A DNA stretch of 64,000 nt from Pseudolabrys sp. (GTDB lineage: Bacteria; Pseudomonadota; Alphaproteobacteria; Rhizobiales; Xanthobacteraceae), in the NCBI GenBank assembly GCA_026125895.1, contig JAHCKG010000021.1, positions 17,789 to 81,788 of the forward strand, given 5' to 3'. The position numbers and the translations under genes were made by a program. Of the stretch, positions 28,222 to 41,828 are shown one piece after another. How positions within the stretch are numbered: position 1 is the stretch's first letter; every line of letters begins with the position of its first letter. The notes under the pieces are model-generated. The model was not told the origin of the DNA, did no database searches, and saw only the letters and a list, made by a program, of their open reading frames with translations.

Positions 28222-29208
28222 TCACTTCAGCGGCGTTACCGTGATGATCTTCTTCTCGGTCTTGCTCATGACCTGGCCCATCAACCGGGCAGACGTGAAC
28301 GAACGATCGTCGATGTTGCGTGTCATGCCGCCTTCGACGCTGATGACCGATTCCGATTCAATCTCGAAGGCGATATCCTTCATCTGCTTGAGCACTTCCG
28401 GCGTCAGCACCTTGCTGTCGGCCGCCGCCGCCAGCTTCTCGGACAACGCCAGCGTCACGGCCTTCATGCTGGCCGGATCGAACTTGCGCTTGCGGATGTA
28501 GCGCGCCGTGCCGGCGGCACCGTCGAAGGATTCCAGCCGCGTCTCCAGCGTCGAATTGATGGCGCCGCCGAGCGGGGTTGAAATCGGCTCGTCCGCGCGC
28601 TTGATCGCGCCGGGCGCGATACCGGTGCCCTGCCCGGCCGCCAGGGTCGCGAGATCCTCCATATAGACCGGCGCCGCCTGCGGTCCTTCGACATTGAGCA
28701 GACCGCTCATCATCTGCCGGATGAAATCGGCAAGCTTGGGGTTCTTGTCGAAGGCCTGCGCCATGTTGGCGATGACGGCCCGCATGCTCGTCTTGACCTC
28801 GTCGAGATTGTCGACCGCCACCGGCTTGCCGGCGGCATCGACGCGGCCGCGGATGACAATGTCCTTCATCGATGAGAACGCCATCTCGACGATCTGCCGC
28901 CCCGGTGCATTGCCGGTCATCTTGATGTCGCGCGTCACATAACTGACGCGGTAGCCGCCGGGCAGTTTTTCCTCGACGGTGAATTCGGTGCGGCTGACGA
29001 TCTGCGCCACCACGCGCTCGCCGCCGGGGCGGTTCTCCTCGCTGTCGGTTTTCGACAGCACCGACCAGGCGCTGCCGACCGGCGGATTGTAGGCCGGCTC
29101 CGTCCAGGTCTTGGCCGGGGTCTGCGCCAAAGCCGGCGCGGCCAGAGCTGCAAATGCAAAAAACACCATTGCGGCCAGCGCCGGCCGCATCGTTCCCGAA
29201 CCGCTCAT
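28222..29208 (-). CDS. Secreted protein of unknown function
   Basis: 328 residues from the ATG at 29208 (GAGGGG upstream), with a signal peptide ending ALAQTPAKT. The mature protein shows a beta-rich pattern with alternating charged strands (KTDSEENRPGGERVVAQIVS, EFTVEEKLPGGYRVSYVTRD) and Met-rich helices. It resembles DUF6263-like lipid- or stress-related periplasmic proteins only loosely, so no family is assigned. Confidence 0.75.
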   Translation of the reverse strand: MSGSGTMRPALAAMVFFAFAALAAPALAQTPAKTWTEPAYNPPVGSAWSVLSKTDSEENRPGGERVVAQIVSRTEFTVEEKLPGGYRVSYVTRDIKMTGNAPGRQIVEMAFSSMKDIVIRGRVDAAGKPVAVDNLDEVKTSMRAVIANMAQAFDKNPKLADFIRQMMSGLLNVEGPQAAPVYMEDLATLAAGQGTGIAPGAIKRADEPISTPLGGAINSTLETRLESFDGAAGTARYIRKRKFDPASMKAVTLALSEKLAAAADSKVLTPEVLKQMKDIAFEIESESVISVEGGMTRNIDDRSFTSARLMGQVMSKTEKKIITVTPLK

Positions 29209-29323
29209 GACGCCCCTCGCAATATTCAATCTGAAATAAAAAGATGCCAACCCGCAGGCGGCCTCGCGACGGCAGCCCGATGTTTATACCACATCGATGG
29301 CCGGTGCGGCGAGCCGCCCGGTC

Positions 29324-30127
29324 TCAGGGTTCCGTCAGCGCCCGCATGGCCGCCGCTGTCGCATCGTCAGCCGGAAAGAACGACTCGATCGCCAGTTCGG
29401 ACAAAGTCACATCGACCGGCGTGCCAAGCACGGTGGTGGTGGAGAAGAACGACAGCAGGCCGTTCGGCGTCTGCAGTTGCAGCGGCACGACAAAGCCGCC
29501 GTAGCGGTCGGGCGCCGGCTTGGTACGGCTGACGCCCGCTGGATAGGCCTTGAGTTCCTCGAGCAGCGCGGCGAGCCGTTCGTCGCCGGTGACGCCGATC
29601 TGGTGACGCAGCCGCTCGAAGATATGCGTACGCCATTCGGGCAGATTGGCGATGCGCGGCGCCAGCCCCGCCGGATGCAGGCTGAGCCGCAACACGTTCA
29701 CCGGCGCCTCGATCAGATGCGCGGCGACGCCTTGCAGCAACGGCGCCAGCGCGCGATTGGCGCTGACCATGGTCCAGTGCCGGTCGATCGCCAGCGCCGG
29801 ATAAGGTTCGTGGCCCTTGAGGATCAGCTCGATGGCCTCGCGCGCATGCTTCACCGCCGGATCGTTGAGCGGCCGCTGCGGAAACACCGGGGCAAAGCCC
29901 GCTGCCAGCAGCAGCGTGTTGCGCTCGCGCAGCGGCACGTCGAGGCGGTCGCACAGATTGAGCACCATGTCGCGAGACGGCTGCGCCTTGCCGGTTTCAA
30001 GAAAGCTCAGATGCCGCGCTGAGATTTCGGCCTCGAGCGCGAGGTCGAGCTGTGTCATACGGCGACGCTGCCGCCATTCGCGGATATGGGTGCCGACGTC
30101 GCGGGGCTGGGTGTCGATATTTGTCAT
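29324..30127 (-). CDS. XRE-family transcriptional regulator with MmyB-like ligand-binding domain
   Basis: 267 residues: an N-terminal helix-turn-helix (about 12-70, MTQLDLALEAEISARHLSFL ETGKAQPSR region) followed by an MmyB-type PAS-like domain (about 100-260). Such regulators in Actinobacteria and Proteobacteria sense small fatty or aromatic ligands. It is divergent from a SnoaL-like gene, which is its probable target. Confidence 0.92.
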   Translation of the reverse strand: MTNIDTQPRDVGTHIREWRQRRRMTQLDLALEAEISARHLSFLETGKAQPSRDMVLNLCDRLDVPLRERNTLLLAAGFAPVFPQRPLNDPAVKHAREAIELILKGHEPYPALAIDRHWTMVSANRALAPLLQGVAAHLIEAPVNVLRLSLHPAGLAPRIANLPEWRTHIFERLRHQIGVTGDERLAALLEELKAYPAGVSRTKPAPDRYGGFVVPLQLQTPNGLLSFFSTTTVLGTPVDVTLSELAIESFFPADDATAAAMRALTEP

Positions 30128-30254
30128 GGCGAAATCCTAGCGGGCGGGTTGCGGCGGTTCCATGACCTCCGAGGTAATCGACCCGCGGCCTCCGCTCCCG
30201 CACAAAAGCCGCACACCCGGCGCGCCGCCGGGCCGCAACCAAGGAGACGACACC

Positions 30255-30641
30255 ATGAACGCCCCCGACACCGCCGCCGTCACCGACCTGGTCGATCGCT
30301 ACATCGCGCTGTGGAACGAAACCGACGCCTCCCGGCGCCAGGCCCTGATCGCGCTGACCTTCGCGTCGGACGCGCGCTATCTTGACCCGGTGCTGGCCGG
30401 CGACGGCCACGACGGCATCGACGCCATGGTCGGCGCCGTGCACGCCAAGTATCCCGGCTACAAGTTTTCCCGCACCAGCGAGGTGAACGCCCACCACGAC
30501 CGCGCGCTGTTCAACTGGCAGCTCGGGCCGGACGACGGTCCGGTCTTCGTCAAGGGCATCGACGTCGCCGTGGTCACCGCGGACGGCCGGCTGAAGCAGA
30601 TCGACGGCTTCTTCACCGAACTCAACGCGCCGCAGCAGTAA
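30255..30641 (+). CDS. SnoaL/NTF2-like domain protein
   Basis: 128 residues from the ATG at 30255, with AAGGAG nine bases upstream. The cone-shaped NTF2-like fold is suggested by DLVDRYIALWNETDASRRQALI at the start and FASDARYLDPVLAGDG. Members are ketosteroid isomerases, hydratases or small-molecule binders. Function unknown; the divergent MmyB-like regulator suggests it is induced by a small organic compound. Confidence 0.87.
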   Translation: MNAPDTAAVTDLVDRYIALWNETDASRRQALIALTFASDARYLDPVLAGDGHDGIDAMVGAVHAKYPGYKFSRTSEVNAHHDRALFNWQLGPDDGPVFVKGIDVAVVTADGRLKQIDGFFTELNAPQQ

Positions 30642-30658
30642 AATAGGCGACGCCGCAC

Positions 30659-30689
30659 CGCCCGGCCCTCGCGGCCGGGCGGCGCATTT
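30659..30689 (+). terminator. Intrinsic terminator of SnoaL-like gene
   Basis: A 9-bp stem of G and C (30659-30667 with 30673-30681) with a five-base loop, followed by GCGCATTTT, 17 bp after the stop. Confidence 0.75.
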
Positions 30690-30818
30690 TCCGGTGCATC
30701 GCGCCGGCCGGCCGCCTTGGTGCGGACACGAAGCGCTACTATCTCCTCAGGATTCCCATAGTCAGCGGGCCCGCGTGCCGTTCCGGCGCGGCGGCCCTTT
30801 GCGCATTGAGCACGGCCG

Positions 30819-32666
<1,848 letters not shown>

Positions 32667-32751
32667 GGGGCGCCTCGCCCCAGCAGCGCGCAATCCCGCA
32701 CGCCGGCCACAAAACAGGCTATCATCGCCGCCGCCAAGGGGGGCCTTCGCG

Positions 32752-32958
32752 ATGATGACCGCTGTTTTCGCCACCATGTTTCTGGCGCTGCTGGCCTTGT
32801 GGCTCGGCCGCGGCGCCATCGCCGCCGGCATTCTTGTCGTCAGCCTGGCGCTGTCGGTCTGGTTGTTCCTGTTTGAAATCTACAATCCGGACTACGGCTT
32901 CCGCATGCCATGGCTACAGACCGAACGCACGGCGCCCGTCGCCACGCCGGAGGCCTGA
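32752..32958 (+). CDS. Small membrane protein next to dsbB (DUF5993-like)
   Basis: 68 residues from the ATG at 32752 (AAGGGGGG upstream), with two hydrophobic segments (about 2-18 and 22-42) and the tail EIYNPDYGFRMPWLQTE. It resembles the small DUF5993 proteins encoded immediately before DsbB-like genes; the next start is 3 bp after its stop. Probably a partner of the oxidoreductase, though this is context inference. Confidence 0.7.
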   Translation: MMTAVFATMFLALLALWLGRGAIAAGILVVSLALSVWLFLFEIYNPDYGFRMPWLQTERTAPVATPEA

Positions 32959-32961
32959 GCC

Positions 32962-33546
32962 ATGGACAGCGCCTCCTCGGCCCGCACGCTCGGCCTGTTC
33001 GGCCACCTCTACCTGGTGGCGATGCTGACGACGATCGCCGGCATCCTGACCGCCGCCATGGTCATGCAATACGCCTTCGGCGAACTGCCCTGCCCGCTGT
33101 GCCTGCTGCAGCGCGTCGCGCTGTTCGGCGTCGCCTTCGCCGTCATCCTCGGCCTGCGCCACGGCGACAGCGCGCGCACCACCGGGCTCGGGCTGCTCAT
33201 CTCGATCTTCCTGCTGGTCATCGCCGTGCGACAGACCTTGCTCGACATCTACCCGCGGCCCGGCCACGAATATATCGGCAGCGCTGTGCTCGGCCTGCAC
33301 ATGCCGGTGTGGTCGGTGCTGATCGCGCTGGCGCTGATCGCCGGCTACGCGCTCAAGCTCACCGTGTTCGGCGACAGCGAGCACCGGCCGGATCTGGCCG
33401 CCTATCCGGCGCTGAAGCGCGTCGCGACGGCGGCATCCGTGTACGTCGTCGTGCTGTGCGCCATCAATCTCGGCTCGGTGGTCGTGCAGTGCGGCCTCGA
33501 GCAGTGCCACACCGACCGTTACTTGTTGCTGGAGAGGATGCGCTAG
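32962..33546 (+). CDS. dsbB: Disulfide bond formation protein B-like quinone oxidoreductase
   Basis: 194 residues with five hydrophobic segments. The quinone-linked cysteine pair CPLC is present (Cys44, Cys47). The second pair of classical DsbB, in the loop between helices 3 and 4, is missing; instead CGLEQC (about 177-182) follows an additional fifth helix near the C-terminus. It likely oxidises a DsbA-like partner in the periplasm. Tightly coupled to the preceding small membrane-protein gene. Confidence 0.85.
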   Translation: MDSASSARTLGLFGHLYLVAMLTTIAGILTAAMVMQYAFGELPCPLCLLQRVALFGVAFAVILGLRHGDSARTTGLGLLISIFLLVIAVRQTLLDIYPRPGHEYIGSAVLGLHMPVWSVLIALALIAGYALKLTVFGDSEHRPDLAAYPALKRVATAASVYVVVLCAINLGSVVVQCGLEQCHTDRYLLLERMR

Positions 33547-33555
33547 GCGCGCGCC

Positions 33556-35052
33556 TTACCCCGCCTGCTGCCGGCGACGTTCGTATTCGGCCTGCGCGTA
33601 ATGCTCGCGCTTGGCTTCCAGCATGGCGAGGTCGGCGCGCTTGACCACATTCTCCAGCCGCTCGCCCTGTTCGCTGGTGGCGATGCCCATCGACAGCGAC
33701 AGCGGCAGGTCGGTGTAGAACTCGTTGTTGATGACGATGAGGTCGTTGATCACCTTCATCATCGCCTTGCCCTCGGCGATCTCGACGCCCGGCAAAATGA
33801 CGGCGAATTCGTCGCCGCCGATGCGCGAGGCGCGCGCCGGCAGTTCGACGATGGAATTGAGCACCTCGCCGGCGCGGCGCAGCAGCTGGTCGCCGGCGGC
33901 GTGGCCGAGTTCGTCATTGGCGGCCTTCAGCCCGTTGAGGTCGGCCATGATGATGGTGACCGGCCACGGCCCCTTGCGCTCGAGGCGGTTGAGTTCATCG
34001 GCGAAGAACGAGCGGTTGCACAATTTGGTCAGCGCGTCGTGGCTGCCGAGATATTCGAGATAGGCCTCGGCCTTCTTGCGCGCCGTGATGTCCGTGAGCG
34101 CGATCTGCACCAGAGACCAGTCGTTCTCGCGGCCGGGGAACACCGAGAACTGCAGCAGCAGGTTCAGCTTGGTGCCGTCGAGCGTGTAGTTGATCACCTC
34201 GCGCTGCTGGAACAGCTTGCCGTTCCACAGGTCGATGAGCTGCTCGCGGAAGTGCGGCCCCATCTCGTCGCGCATGATCGCCGGCAGATTGCGCAACAGC
34301 GCCTTCTTGTCGGGCGCGCCGAACAGGCTGAGCGTATGCTGGTTGACGTCGACGATGCGGATTTCGCTGATGCAGCGCTGCACGAACTCCTCGTGCACGT
34401 CGGTAAAGACGCGCAGGTCGGTGATGCCCTGCATCCGCACTTCGTCGATCAGGCGCTTGACGCCGGAGAAATCCTCGACCCACAGCGACACCGGCGAATG
34501 CGCGAACAGCCCGCGCGCGTATTTCTCGCTGCCGGCGAGCTGGCGGCGGGCGTCCTCGCGGTCGGTGACGTCCTCGGTCGACAGCAGCACGCGCGACCAG
34601 TCGGCCTCAAAGCCGGGCAGGATCGTCGCCTTGAGCTGGATGTCGAGCCGCTCGCCGTCGAGCGTATAGTTGACGGCGTTGCTGGCGAAAGAGCGCTCGC
34701 CGTTCCAGAGCTGGATCAGCTCTTCGATATGCGTCGTCAGCATGTCGTCGCGGAACACGCGGTCGAGATTGGCGGTGAGGTGCTCGACGTCGGTTGCGCC
34801 GAACAGGTCGAGGGTCTTGCGGTTGACGCGCAGCAGGCGGATGCGGCCGGCGCATTCCTTGACCCGCTCCGGATGGCCGGCGAGATGCTCGCGCAGCGAG
34901 GTGACGCCGGCGGCGCGCCAGCCGTCGAGCAGCGCCTTGACGCCGGAATAGTCCTCCAGCCACAGCGGCACCGGCGCGAGCTCGAAAATGCCGGCATCGG
35001 CGGCGATCACGGCGGCGGTGGAGGCGAGGCTGGAACCGGACATGTCAGTCAT
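33556..35052 (-). CDS. Diguanylate cyclase with tandem duplicated PAS-like sensor domains
   Basis: 498 residues from the ATG at 35052; an ATG at 35043 is also possible. Two homologous sensor modules lie at about 20-165 and 180-320, each with PVxLWxEDxSGVK, VNxxTLxLFGA and INYTLDG/VNYTLDG motifs, showing an internal duplication. The C-terminal GGDEF domain (about 335-490) has an intact RIGGDEFAV catalytic loop and should make cyclic-di-GMP. No RxxD inhibitory site is seen five residues upstream. There are no membrane segments, so it is cytosolic. Confidence 0.92.
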   Translation of the reverse strand: MTDMSGSSLASTAAVIAADAGIFELAPVPLWLEDYSGVKALLDGWRAAGVTSLREHLAGHPERVKECAGRIRLLRVNRKTLDLFGATDVEHLTANLDRVFRDDMLTTHIEELIQLWNGERSFASNAVNYTLDGERLDIQLKATILPGFEADWSRVLLSTEDVTDREDARRQLAGSEKYARGLFAHSPVSLWVEDFSGVKRLIDEVRMQGITDLRVFTDVHEEFVQRCISEIRIVDVNQHTLSLFGAPDKKALLRNLPAIMRDEMGPHFREQLIDLWNGKLFQQREVINYTLDGTKLNLLLQFSVFPGRENDWSLVQIALTDITARKKAEAYLEYLGSHDALTKLCNRSFFADELNRLERKGPWPVTIIMADLNGLKAANDELGHAAGDQLLRRAGEVLNSIVELPARASRIGGDEFAVILPGVEIAEGKAMMKVINDLIVINNEFYTDLPLSLSMGIATSEQGERLENVVKRADLAMLEAKREHYAQAEYERRRQQAG

Positions 35053-35261
35053 GAGTGATGGCGCGGACAATAAATGATTCTCGACCCGCTGGTATCGGGT
35101 GCCGTCTTTCCTGCCACACCGATCATGAGCAAATCCCTTACGCGCCACGTGATATCCGCCACGGCGAGGCGGTGCGCTGCTGACGGAAACTGTCAGTGGG
35201 TTCCGGCAGAGGCCGGCCTTGCTCCCTTTCTTCGGCCCCGGACTCGCCCCATATTCCGACC

Positions 35262-38258
<2,997 letters not shown>

Positions 38259-38267
38259 GCGCCCGAT

Positions 38268-38430
38268 CGGCCTCATCCTGAGGAGCGCACGAAGTGCGCG
38301 TCTCGAAGGATCGAGGCCGCAGCGTAAGCGCACGCCATCGCCCGCTCATCCCCGCGAAAGCGGGGATCCAGCTAACTCACCAACATTCATCCTGGATTCC
38401 CGCTTGCGCGGGAACGAGCGGAGTGAATAG
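38268..38430. repeat. Two intergenic palindromic repeats (families C and D)
   Basis: Family C (about 38271-38325) has the form CATCCTGAGGAGCGC...GTCTCGAAGGAT. Family D (38342-38426) has CCCCGCGAAAGCGGGG and CCCGCTTGCGCGGG hairpins around a spacer and ends GAGCGGAGTGA; another D copy is at 50602-50670. They lie between the uvrB stop and a convergent gene. Confidence 0.75.
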
Positions 38431-38449
38431 CGACCCGGCAGGGCTCGCC

Positions 38450-38854
38450 TCAGATCGACTCGCCCTCGCCTTCCATCACCGCATATTGCGTCATAGCGGT
38501 GACCTGCTGCCAGACATTGCCGTCGAAGCCGGCGAGGATATTGACGCGCACCACCTGAACGAGCTTGTTGGCCACGGGCTTGAGCTCCAGCGTCCGCTCC
38601 GGAGTAAAGGCGATCGCCGCCAGGCCGCAAGCCTGCGGATCGTGCGCTTCCGCGTTCACCGCATCCATCGCCGCCTGGCCGCCGCGGCCCTGCGCGCGCA
38701 GTTCGACGAAGCGCGCCGCCTGCGCCGGACTGTTGCAGATCATGCCGACGCCGATCCTGGTGCCGCTGTCGACGGGCTGGGCCTGGGCAGTGCCGCCGGC
38801 CGCCACGACAGCGGCGACCGTGAGACCGCAAAACATTGCCGTTGAAACGCGCAT
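38450..38854 (-). CDS. Secreted protein of unknown function
   Basis: 134 residues from the ATG at 38854 with a signal peptide ending AQAQPVDSG. Two cysteines (MICNSPAQ and PQACGLAA) may form a disulfide. The rest, including VVRVNILAGFDGNVWQQV, suggests a small beta-rich domain. Family not recognised. Ribosome site weak. Confidence 0.7.
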   Translation of the reverse strand: MRVSTAMFCGLTVAAVVAAGGTAQAQPVDSGTRIGVGMICNSPAQAARFVELRAQGRGGQAAMDAVNAEAHDPQACGLAAIAFTPERTLELKPVANKLVQVVRVNILAGFDGNVWQQVTAMTQYAVMEGEGESI

Positions 38855-39036
38855 GGGATTGTTCCGTCCGCTGATGTTCTGCTTGAAAACGCCGAGCCGC
38901 GGCCCCGGTTCAAGGCCGCACACGCGATTGTGAGGCCGCGGGCGCGGGCGATGTCCAGGCGGAAGGCCCGCGTCTTTGGTTCCCTTCACGCAGCGCGCTT
39001 ATTGCGACATGATCGCTGTCGTCAGGAGGCCCTTCC

Positions 39037-39489
39037 GTGCCGGTTTTCACGATCGCCTATCACAGCCGCAATCTCATCGAAGAGCAGACGCTGAACAGCG
39101 CGACCGAGATCCAGCGGTTGCTGGCGCAATCGCGGGCGCGCAATGCGCGGCTCGGCATCACCGGCGCGCTGCTGTTCAACGAAGGCCGCTTCGTGCAGGT
39201 CCTCGAGGGCGACGAGGCGCCGGTGATGGAGGTGCTTGCGGACATCAGGCGCGACGCGCGCCACACCGATGTCGAGGTGCTGCCGCCGCGCATCGCGCCG
39301 GCGCGCAGCTTCTCCGAATGGTCGATGGCTTTCGTCGGCGCCTCGCCGCAGGCGAGAGGCTACTACCGCGATTTTTCGCTGCGCGAGCGGCTGGAATGGA
39401 CCGCAACCACCACCGATCTGCTCGCGGCACTCATCCTCGATCTGATCATGATCGACGGCGGAGTCGTGGCGCGGCCCGCCCGGCGCTAG
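39037..39489 (+). CDS. BLUF-domain blue-light sensor
   Basis: 150 residues from the GTG at 39037 with AGGAGG upstream. The BLUF photocycle residues are all found: Tyr8 (AYHSRN), Asn36 (ARNARLGITG), Gln54 (FVQVLEG), Trp95 and Met97 (EWSMAF), at the spacing known from AppA. It binds FAD and responds to blue light. It is a stand-alone short BLUF protein with a short C-terminal helix, so it likely signals through a partner protein encoded elsewhere. Confidence 0.92.
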   Translation: MPVFTIAYHSRNLIEEQTLNSATEIQRLLAQSRARNARLGITGALLFNEGRFVQVLEGDEAPVMEVLADIRRDARHTDVEVLPPRIAPARSFSEWSMAFVGASPQARGYYRDFSLRERLEWTATTTDLLAALILDLIMIDGGVVARPARR

Positions 39490-40177
39490 CGCGTTCTCCT
39501 CCGTTGGGGCGGAGCGCGATCGGTCCACCCCGACGTCCTTTCCGTTGTCCGCGCCAACGGGTCCGCGCAAAGCGCGGCCCGATCACAGGCTCCGGCGGGG
39601 GCCCACGTTCCTCGTCATCCCGCACTCTCTCGTCGTCCCCGCGAAGGCGGGGACCCATAGCCACCGTCCTCACGATGCGGCGCGGTCGGTGGTTATGGGT
39701 CCCGGGCCTCGCTGCGCTCGCCCGGGACGACAGTGCAAAATAATATTCCTAGGACTATTGACTTCGCCGCGGGGCTAGGCTTATCTTCCAGCCATCCCGC
39801 CCCATCGAGTTGCAACACCGTGCACAGACCTGCGGGGTCGTACGGACCCCGGCGTTCCGCGCGCCCTCGTTATCGGGGGAGCGTAGCCCGGATGGAGCGA
39901 AGCGAAATCCGGGGACTTCAGGAATGCGGCCTGCCCGGGGCCGATCAAAAAATGCGGCGATGAATCACGTCCAAGCCTCAACCCGTCATCCTGAGGTGCG
40001 AGCGCGCATGAGCGCGTTTACGCGTCGTCTTCGACGCGCTATGGCGCGAGCCTCGAAGGACGACGGGCAATGAATCACCAGCGAATTGCGGGCCGTTCAT
40101 CCTTCGAGGGCCTTGCTGCGCAAGGCCACCTCAGGATGACGGGTCGAATAACTCTTCGGGAAAGAGCAAAGAAGAAT
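39490..40177. repeat. Gene-free repeat cluster (four palindromic families)
   Basis: About 690 bp without a gene. It holds a CGTCCCCGCGAAGGCGGGGA / CCCGGGACGACAG unit (about 39630-39735), GTAGCCCGGATGGAGCGAAG...AATCCGGGG (about 39888-39925), and a long inverted pair CGTCATCCTGAGG...CCTCAGGATGACGGG (about 39983-40143) with its own internal hairpins. Short frames here are read from the repeats and are not genes. Confidence 0.75.
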
Positions 40178-40202
40178 GGGCCCGGCGCCGAGCGCCGAGC
40201 CC
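40178..40202 (-). terminator. Intrinsic terminator of peroxiredoxin gene
   Basis: On the minus strand a GC-rich stem of about 11 pairs (40178-40188 with 40192-40202, one weak pair) with a three-base loop is followed by ATTCTTCTTTG, 50 bp after the stop. Confidence 0.6.
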
Positions 40203-40251
40203 TTTCTTCGACACCTCACCCCTCCCCGTCAGGAAAAGGCGCAAACCGATG

Positions 40252-40737
40252 TCAGATCTGCTTCAGCAGCGCGTCGCCGCTGGTCAGTTCGCACTTGCCG
40301 GGGCCTTCCTCGATGTTGAGGGCCTTGACCGTGCCGTCCTCGACGAACATCGAATAGCGCTTGGAGCGCAGGCCGAGCACCGGCATGGCGCCGTCGAATT
40401 CCATGCCCACCGCCTTGGTGAATTCGGCGCTGCCATCAGCGAGGAAGTCGATCTTGCCGTCGCCGCCGCTCTTCTCCGCCCAGGCCTTCATGACGAAGGG
40501 ATCGTTGACCGCCACGACGGCGACGCTGTCGACGCCCTTGGCTTTGAAATTGGCGAGGTTGTTGAGGAAGCTCGGCATGTGCAGGTTCGAGCAGGTCGGC
40601 GTGAAGGCGCCGGGCACGGCGAACAGCGCCACCTTCTTGCCCTTGAACACGTCGTCGGTGGTCTTCGGCTTCGGGCCTTCGCCGGTCATGACGCGGAACG
40701 TTGCCGATGGAAGCTTGTCGCCGACCTTGATAGCCAT
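40252..40737 (-). CDS. Peroxiredoxin, Prx5 type
   Basis: 161 residues. The peroxidatic Cys49 lies in PGAFTPTCS, the Prx5/AhpE-like active site, and Cys149 in GKCELTSGD may resolve it. It reduces hydrogen peroxide and organic peroxides, probably with glutaredoxin or thioredoxin. Clean start ATG with GAGAGG upstream; single gene with its own terminator. Confidence 0.93.
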   Translation of the reverse strand: MAIKVGDKLPSATFRVMTGEGPKPKTTDDVFKGKKVALFAVPGAFTPTCSNLHMPSFLNNLANFKAKGVDSVAVVAVNDPFVMKAWAEKSGGDGKIDFLADGSAEFTKAVGMEFDGAMPVLGLRSKRYSMFVEDGTVKALNIEEGPGKCELTSGDALLKQI

Positions 40738-40797
40738 GGGTTTCCTCTCGCTTGGCGGATTGTGTTACCGGGCGGCAACCTAGGCCGCCCGGGCCCG

Positions 40798-41634
40798 TTA
40801 GTCGAGATGGGTTGTCACTTCCATGGCGCGGCCGCCTTCGACGATCGTGAAGGTCAGGTCGTACGAGCCCGTCGGGCTCGCCCCCGGCGGCAGGCCGTCG
40901 AAGTCGAAACTGAAGTGACGATGGCCGGCCGGTGCGCCGGGCGCCGGCTTCGGGACCGGCAAGGCCCATTCGGGGGTCGGCCCTTCGACGAAGATCTGCA
41001 CCGGCCCGTTGTCGCGGGCCGTCAGATCGACGGCGACCATCGGCTTGGCGGCATCATTGACGCGCCGGGCGGTCAGGCCGATCTCGGCAGCGGTGGTCTT
41101 CTTCGGCACGCGGGCCTCGGCTTCGGTCAGCGCGGCGTCGGCGGTGGAAGGCCCCGTCCCAAGTGGCAGCTCGGCCTTGCCCTCGGCCGGCACGCACATT
41201 TTCTCGCACACCGCGTAGTCGATCTTGAGCCGGGCATTGACGGGCTTGGCCGGATCCTTCGGTACGATGATGACCGGGAAGATCACGCCGTCCTTGTAGC
41301 CGATCGAACTGCCGGTCTCGTCGGTGAAAAGATGCGGCGCCGGAAAGCTCACCGTCGCCGACTTCACATTGTCCGAGCCGGAAAAATCGAAGCGCGGCGG
41401 CACGCCGGAATCGCCGGGATAGCGCCAGTAGGTATGCCAGCCCGGCTGCAGCTTGATCTCGATGCCGGCGCGCAGCGGGGCACCGCTCTTGTTGGTGCCG
41501 CCGATCAACCGCACGGCGGACTTGGAATCCTGGCTCCACGCCGACGCGTTCTCGGCGCGTGCTGGCGCAAACTGGAGACCGACGAAGAGCATCGCCGCGA
41601 AGCCGAGCGCGGCATGACAACGATCAAGTTTCAT
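40798..41634 (-). CDS. DsbD N-terminal domain-containing periplasmic protein
   Basis: 278 residues from the ATG at 41634, with a signal peptide ending ARAENASAW. The thiol:disulfide interchange DsbD alpha-like fold is supported by PGWHTYWRYPGDSGVPPRF and the redox pair CEKMC. There is no membrane or thioredoxin part, so it is a stand-alone alpha domain, probably a thiol relay or metal chaperone. Followed by peroxiredoxin on the same strand, 60 bp away, which suggests related redox roles. Confidence 0.85.
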   Translation of the reverse strand: MKLDRCHAALGFAAMLFVGLQFAPARAENASAWSQDSKSAVRLIGGTNKSGAPLRAGIEIKLQPGWHTYWRYPGDSGVPPRFDFSGSDNVKSATVSFPAPHLFTDETGSSIGYKDGVIFPVIIVPKDPAKPVNARLKIDYAVCEKMCVPAEGKAELPLGTGPSTADAALTEAEARVPKKTTAAEIGLTARRVNDAAKPMVAVDLTARDNGPVQIFVEGPTPEWALPVPKPAPGAPAGHRHFSFDFDGLPPGASPTGSYDLTFTIVEGGRAMEVTTHLD

Positions 41635-41828
41635 GTCGCTAGCCTGTATGGGAGAAGCCCGCACTGCGCCATTGAATTCATTGTGAGCACACCTGAACAC
41701 GTTCTAGGCAAATCCGCGGCCGCGGCGGCGTTTTTGCCACATTTTGCCGCCATACTTGCGCGTCATACGGTCGCTCTTCGTGCTGCCGTTTCGTTGGCAA
41801 AAGACGGCCGATCGGATAGCATTAAACA

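Noticed and set aside
39490-40177. CRISPR array
   Set aside because: The repeats are palindromic units of different families with irregular spacing, not identical direct repeats with spacers, and no cas genes are present.
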